64,000 nucleotides of DNA from a bacterium (GTDB lineage Bacteria; Vulcanimicrobiota; Vulcanimicrobiia; Vulcanimicrobiales; SCRA01), in the NCBI GenBank assembly GCA_004297985.1, contig SCRA01000037.1, positions 32,978 through 96,977 of the forward strand, in the 5' to 3' direction. Below, piece after piece: positions 61,387-64,000 of the stretch; the first letter of the stretch is position 1, and each line of letters opens with the position of its first letter. The position numbers and the translations under genes are program-made. The notes under the pieces are model-generated. The model searched no databases, was not told the DNA's origin, and saw only the letters and a list, made by a program, of their open reading frames with translations.

Positions 61387-61863
61387 CTACCCGCAGACCT
61401 GCTCGACCTCGGTGCTGGTGATGTCTTCCAGGTACTCGAAGAGCTGGGGCAGGGTGATCTTCTCGAGGGCACCGCGCGCCTGCTGGTCTCCGCCGCCCTC
61501 GTCCCCGTCATCGCGCAAGTAGCAGCGCGACTCCACCTCCCCGACTTCGCTGAAGAAGACGACGGCGAAGCCTTTTCCCACGGTCTCGTCGTAGATGCGC
61601 ATCGCTTGGGGGTTGACTACTTCGACCGAGTGCGTTGGATTGCCGGCATCGAAGATCGTGATGGTGAGGTAGTCCCGGTTGGTCACCTCGATGGCGCGCA
61701 CGACGAAGGCGTTCTTGGCGGAGTAGAACTCCTGCCCGCGCCGGAAGCGTGAGGACATCTCGTAGAAGACCCGATGGCCAACGAAGCGGCCGAGGATCTT
61801 CTTGAGCGTGGCGAGCGACGCCAGGGTCTCGACACGGTTGGAACGCGTGTAGATGATCTTCAA
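61387..61863 (-). CDS. Conserved protein of unknown function
   Basis: 158 residues, soluble. MKIIYTRSNRVETLASLATLKKILGRFVGHRVFYEM opens the protein; RGQEFYSAKNAFVVRAIEVTNRDYLTITIFDAG and VVFFSEVGEVESRCYLRDD suggest a mixed alpha/beta fold. The acidic, glycine-rich stretch DDGDEGGGDQQ near residue 118 is low complexity. It converges with the TPR gene (2-base gap) and is divergent from tatA. No family recognised. Confidence 0.7.
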   Translation of the reverse strand: MKIIYTRSNRVETLASLATLKKILGRFVGHRVFYEMSSRFRRGQEFYSAKNAFVVRAIEVTNRDYLTITIFDAGNPTHSVEVVNPQAMRIYDETVGKGFAVVFFSEVGEVESRCYLRDDGDEGGGDQQARGALEKITLPQLFEYLEDITSTEVEQVCG

Positions 61864-61941
61864 GCCCGCTGTGAACTCCGGACACGAAGCCTTTTCCGGA
61901 ACGGCAGGAAAGCCCTGCGCCGGCGCAGGAACCCGCGGTCC

Positions 61942-62268
61942 ATGCTCTCGATTCCCGACGTTGCGATCCTCGGCGGCCTCGCGCTCTTGCTCTTCGGCCC
62001 GGAGCGTCTACCGAAGATTGCCCGCGACGCCGGTCGGGTCATGCGCGACCTCCAGAACACGAGCCAATCCTTCGTCAGGGAGCTGGAGCGGGCCGCCGAT
62101 ACGGCGGAAGAAGAGGAGCGGCTCGCCGGCGTTCGCGCTGCGGAGGCGGGCGAAGCCGCCGAGATTCCGTCCGAACCCGCATGGAGCGCTGAGCCCGTCG
62201 AGCCCGCAAAGAGCGTCGAGCCCGTGTTGCCGGCGGAACTCCCCTTCGAGCGACCGCCTGTTTTTTAG
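61942..62268 (+). CDS. Twin-arginine translocase subunit TatA/TatB-type
   Basis: 108 residues from the ATG of MLSIPDVAILGGLALLLFGP. One membrane helix, the FGPERLPKIARDAGR hinge and an amphipathic helix are the TatA/B signature; the tail is long and rich in Glu, Pro and Val (EPVEPAKSVEPVLPAELP). The PERLP motif is TatB/TatA-like. It assembles the channel for folded Tat substrates, relevant here because at least two binding proteins in this window carry Tat signals. tatC is not adjacent. Confidence 0.9.
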   Translation: MLSIPDVAILGGLALLLFGPERLPKIARDAGRVMRDLQNTSQSFVRELERAADTAEEEERLAGVRAAEAGEAAEIPSEPAWSAEPVEPAKSVEPVLPAELPFERPPVF

Positions 62269-62276
62269 CAACCTGC

Positions 62277-62522
62277 CTAGATTTGGAAGTTCTGGCGCAG
62301 CTCGCTGACCTTCTGGTCGATGAGCGTGCGCACTTGGCGGTGGATGCGGTCTCTCTGCTCGTCGGGCAGGCGCTGGTAGATCAGATAGCCGGCCGCGGCG
62401 ACCACCGCACCGACCAGCCCCGCGATCATGGCCCCGCGCGCGTCGGGGTTCGGCTGGGGTCCCTCGTTCGCGCCGTGGGCGGGCTCGCCGTGCGGATACT
62501 CCGTGTGGATCGTGTCGGGCAT
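62277..62522 (-). CDS. Small membrane-anchored protein (YtxH-like)
   Basis: 81 residues. A polar Pro/His/Gly-rich N-terminus (HTEYPHGEPAHGANEGPQPN), one hydrophobic segment (MIAGLVGAVVAAAGYLIYQRL) and a charged amphipathic helix (DEQRDRIHRQVRTLIDQKVSEL) recall YtxH-like envelope proteins. It lies 12 bases after prp, the position where rpmA (L27) would be expected. Function unknown. Confidence 0.7.
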   Translation of the reverse strand: MPDTIHTEYPHGEPAHGANEGPQPNPDARGAMIAGLVGAVVAAAGYLIYQRLPDEQRDRIHRQVRTLIDQKVSELRQNFQI

Positions 62523-62534
62523 CGTCTCTTTCCT

Positions 62535-62861
62535 TCAGTCGCGCGCGGTGGAGACGGCGATGTTCTCCGGGTACTGTCTGGCCAGTATCTCGATCGCCAA
62601 GCGTGCGGTTCCGAGGACGGCCTGCGCCTCGCGAGAGGCTCGCCCGTCTTCTCCCCAACGAAGGCGAAGGAGACCCGGGGAGCGTTCGGCTTCGACGCCG
62701 ATGCTCAAGTGTTCCTGGAGTCCCAGCCACGCCGTTTGAAGGATGGCCGAAGCCGCCGCACAGATGACGTCCTCGGCTTCGAGCGCGTACTCGACATGCC
62801 CGCGGGCAAACAACGAGGATAGCCGGCCCCGGCTATCCTCGTGAAACTCGACTCTCAGCAC
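62535..62861 (-). CDS. prp: Ribosomal-processing cysteine protease Prp
   Basis: 108 residues. FARGHVEYALEAEDVICAAASAILQTAWLGL contains the catalytic His and Cys of Prp, a compact protease that trims the N-terminal extension of ribosomal protein L27. It lies 21 bases after rplU, as usual for rplU-prp-rpmA clusters. rpmA itself is not the next gene here. Presence of Prp implies that L27 elsewhere in the genome has a cleavable extension. Confidence 0.9.
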   Translation of the reverse strand: MLRVEFHEDSRGRLSSLFARGHVEYALEAEDVICAAASAILQTAWLGLQEHLSIGVEAERSPGLLRLRWGEDGRASREAQAVLGTARLAIEILARQYPENIAVSTARD

Positions 62862-62882
62862 GACGGGGCGCCGCGCGCTGCC

Positions 62883-63200
62883 CTATGCCGGTAGAACGAT
62901 CTTGGTGATCTTGACCTCGGCGAAACGTTGGCGATGGCCATTGAGCTTGCGTACGCGCTTCTTCGGCTTGTACTTGAAGACGAGGATCTTCGGTGCCTTG
63001 GCCTGGCGGAGCACCGTTCCGGTCACCTTGGCGCCCGCCAACACGGGGGCACCGAGCGCCACGTCCGCACCGTTGGCCGCCAGCACCACGCGATCGAATG
63101 CAACCTCACCGCCGATGGGTGCCTCTACGAGGTCGCAGCGGATGATGTCTCCTTCCGCTACTCGGACTTGCTTACCGCCGGTTTCGATGATCGCGTACAT
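62883..63200 (-). CDS. rplU: 50S ribosomal protein L21
   Basis: I start at the ATG of MYAIIETGGKQVRVAEGD (105 residues), the universal L21 N-terminus; the track ORF adds 14 codons. EAPIGGEVAFDRVVLAANG, KVTGTVLRQAKAPKILVFKYKPKKRVRKLNGHRQ and the C-terminal F-xx-KITKI are all present. It binds 23S rRNA. prp follows on the same strand; the LapA-type gene lies 83 bases upstream. Confidence 0.97.
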   Translation of the reverse strand: MYAIIETGGKQVRVAEGDIIRCDLVEAPIGGEVAFDRVVLAANGADVALGAPVLAGAKVTGTVLRQAKAPKILVFKYKPKKRVRKLNGHRQRFAEVKITKIVLPA

Positions 63201-63283
63201 CTTCAAACATGCTCCAAGGACTGGCCCAAAAACGCCATGCAAGCCCCAACTTTACCACGTCCTCCCCCGGCCAGTCAACGCGC

Positions 63284-63667
63284 CTAACTCTTTGCCGGCG
63301 GAGGCTGGTACTCGCCATGCACGGGCGCAGGCGTTTGCTCGGCCTTGGCGACCGCCGGAGGGGGCGCTCCTCCGGCGGGGCGCAGGCTCGCCGTCTCCTT
63401 GGCCAGAGCCTCGTAGGCCCGCTGACGCTCCGCCAGCATCGATTCGAGGCGGCGAATGGTCCAGAATCGAGCGACATGCTTGGGCATGCCGGCGAGCCAG
63501 ACGATCACGGCGCCGGCTACCGCGGACAGCGCGATGACGTAGCCCAAGGGCACGGTGCTCCAGCTCCAAAGGATGAGGCTGACGGAGTTGGCCTGCGCGC
63601 CGGTCAGCAGATTGACGAGGACCACCACCACTAGGAAGGCCAAGATCAGCAACGCGAGAATGCCCAT
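63284..63667 (-). CDS. LapA-domain membrane protein
   Basis: I start at the ATG of MGILALLILAFLVVVVLVNL, with AAGGGAAAGAGAG upstream; 127 residues. Two membrane segments (5-25, about 40-62) and a helical cytoplasmic tail (RRLESMLAERQRAYEALAKE) fit the lipopolysaccharide-assembly protein A domain, with the NSVSLILWSWSTVPLGYVIAL loop. The tail ends in Pro-rich low complexity. LapA-type proteins act in envelope lipid quality control. Confidence 0.75.
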   Translation of the reverse strand: MGILALLILAFLVVVVLVNLLTGAQANSVSLILWSWSTVPLGYVIALSAVAGAVIVWLAGMPKHVARFWTIRRLESMLAERQRAYEALAKETASLRPAGGAPPPAVAKAEQTPAPVHGEYQPPPAKS

Positions 63668-63772
63668 ACACTCTCTTTCCCTTGTTGGGAGACGACCGAC
63701 CCCTTTACAGCGGGGGGATGATAGCCTATTATCGTTTGCTGTAGTGGGTGGCCGCGCCCTTCGCGGCATCGC

Positions 63773-63852
63773 GGCGCAACGCCCGTTCTCACAGTCGAGG
63801 GGCCTCGCTTCAAGGGGGGCCTCGATTGTGGGCGCCGGCAGTTGGTTGCGCC
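63773..63852 (+). ncRNA. Rod-like structured RNA candidate upstream of the SpeD-like gene
   Basis: GGCGCAAC (63773-63780) pairs perfectly with GTTGCGCC (63845-63852), enclosing CACAGTCGAGG/CCTCGATTGTG (11 bp, one G-U) around a large loop. A smaller GCCGCG/CGCGGC hairpin lies just upstream. This could be a 5' regulatory leader of the gene at 63947 or an independent small RNA such as a 6S-like molecule. I cannot match it to a known class. Confidence 0.45.
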
Positions 63853-63946
63853 GAGAGGCTGGACGCGCCTATCGCCTTGGGCGGAGCGCGTAACAGCGAG
63901 CTGGAGGTGGGATTTCCCGACCGAATCCGAGGGGGATACGTAAGAA

Positions 63947-64000
63947 GTGGAAGAGCTGGGTACTCACATCGTCTGTGAGCTGTCGGGCTGCAACGGCGCG
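63947..64000 (+). CDS. S-adenosylmethionine decarboxylase (SpeD-like), partial N-terminus
   Basis: A GTG-started frame runs off the right edge with VEELGTHIVCELSGCNGA. This resembles the start of bacterial SpeD (LG-x-H-x-x-x-EL-x-GC), the pyruvoyl enzyme that supplies decarboxylated SAM for spermidine. Only 18 codons are visible, so the call rests on a short match. GAGGGGG lies upstream, somewhat far. About 280 bases of non-coding sequence with RNA structure precede it. Confidence 0.55.
   Translation, partial: MEELGTHIVCELSGCNGA

Overview
The window is one contiguous stretch of high-GC bacterial DNA, cut inside a gene at each end (a CitE-like lyase at the left, a SpeD-like start at the right). 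Gene density is high, many neighbours overlap by ATGA, and there is one tRNA. I see no insertion sequence, prophage or CRISPR array. TatA, a LapA-type protein, a lipoprotein and a possible beta-barrel exported protein suggest a cell with an outer membrane. The mix fits an uncultured, metabolically versatile high-GC lineage such as Eremiobacterota (WPS-2), but nothing here fixes the taxonomy.

Left part (1-10.4 kb). A minus-strand operon encodes an IclR regulator, a complete branched-chain-type ABC transporter (binding protein, LivH, LivM, LivG, LivF), an acyl-CoA dehydrogenase, a MaoC hydratase and a CitE-like lyase. Divergent from it are an acyl-CoA ligase and a two-domain MaoC hydratase. A perfect palindrome lies at the IclR start. 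Together they look like uptake, CoA activation, dehydrogenation, hydration and cleavage of a carboxylic acid.

Selenoprotein cluster (10.4-17.3 kb). This is the most interesting part. A minus-strand operon holds a CaiB-type CoA-transferase, an uncharacterised 351-residue protein, a UGSC-family selenoprotein, a TRAP binding protein and a second IclR regulator. The TRAP membrane subunits DctQ and DctM are divergent on the plus strand. The ORF track splits the selenoprotein in two. The halves are in the same frame, separated by a single TGA at the exact U of U-G-S-C, and an 8-bp hairpin with a GUG loop follows as a bacterial SECIS should. The protein also ends in a NifU-like CxxC domain.

Catabolic and transport part (17.4-44.4 kb). 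In order: an SRPBCC/ArsR pair with two operator-like palindromes; a three-subunit molybdenum hydroxylase; a decayed LivF fragment; a PucR regulator; an operon with a creatinase-like M24 protein, a second LIV transporter and proline dehydrogenase; a LysR regulator divergent from a Pot-type ABC transporter with a second creatinase-like M24 protein and an amidohydrolase; a third LIV transporter; an internally deleted CoA-transferase pseudogene; and a methyltransferase.

Right part (44.4-64 kb). More housekeeping in nature: a GST-type reductase, copper and oxidase-like membrane proteins, a GreB-like factor, a soluble chemoreceptor with a structured leader, an ammonium transporter, SixA, tRNA-Val(UAC), methionine synthesis (metX, metY, hom) with trmD upstream, TPR, TatA, Prp, L21 and LapA-type proteins, and a structured RNA candidate before the SpeD-like start. 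Several genes have a TANNNT box ending seven bases before their ATG, which suggests leaderless mRNAs.
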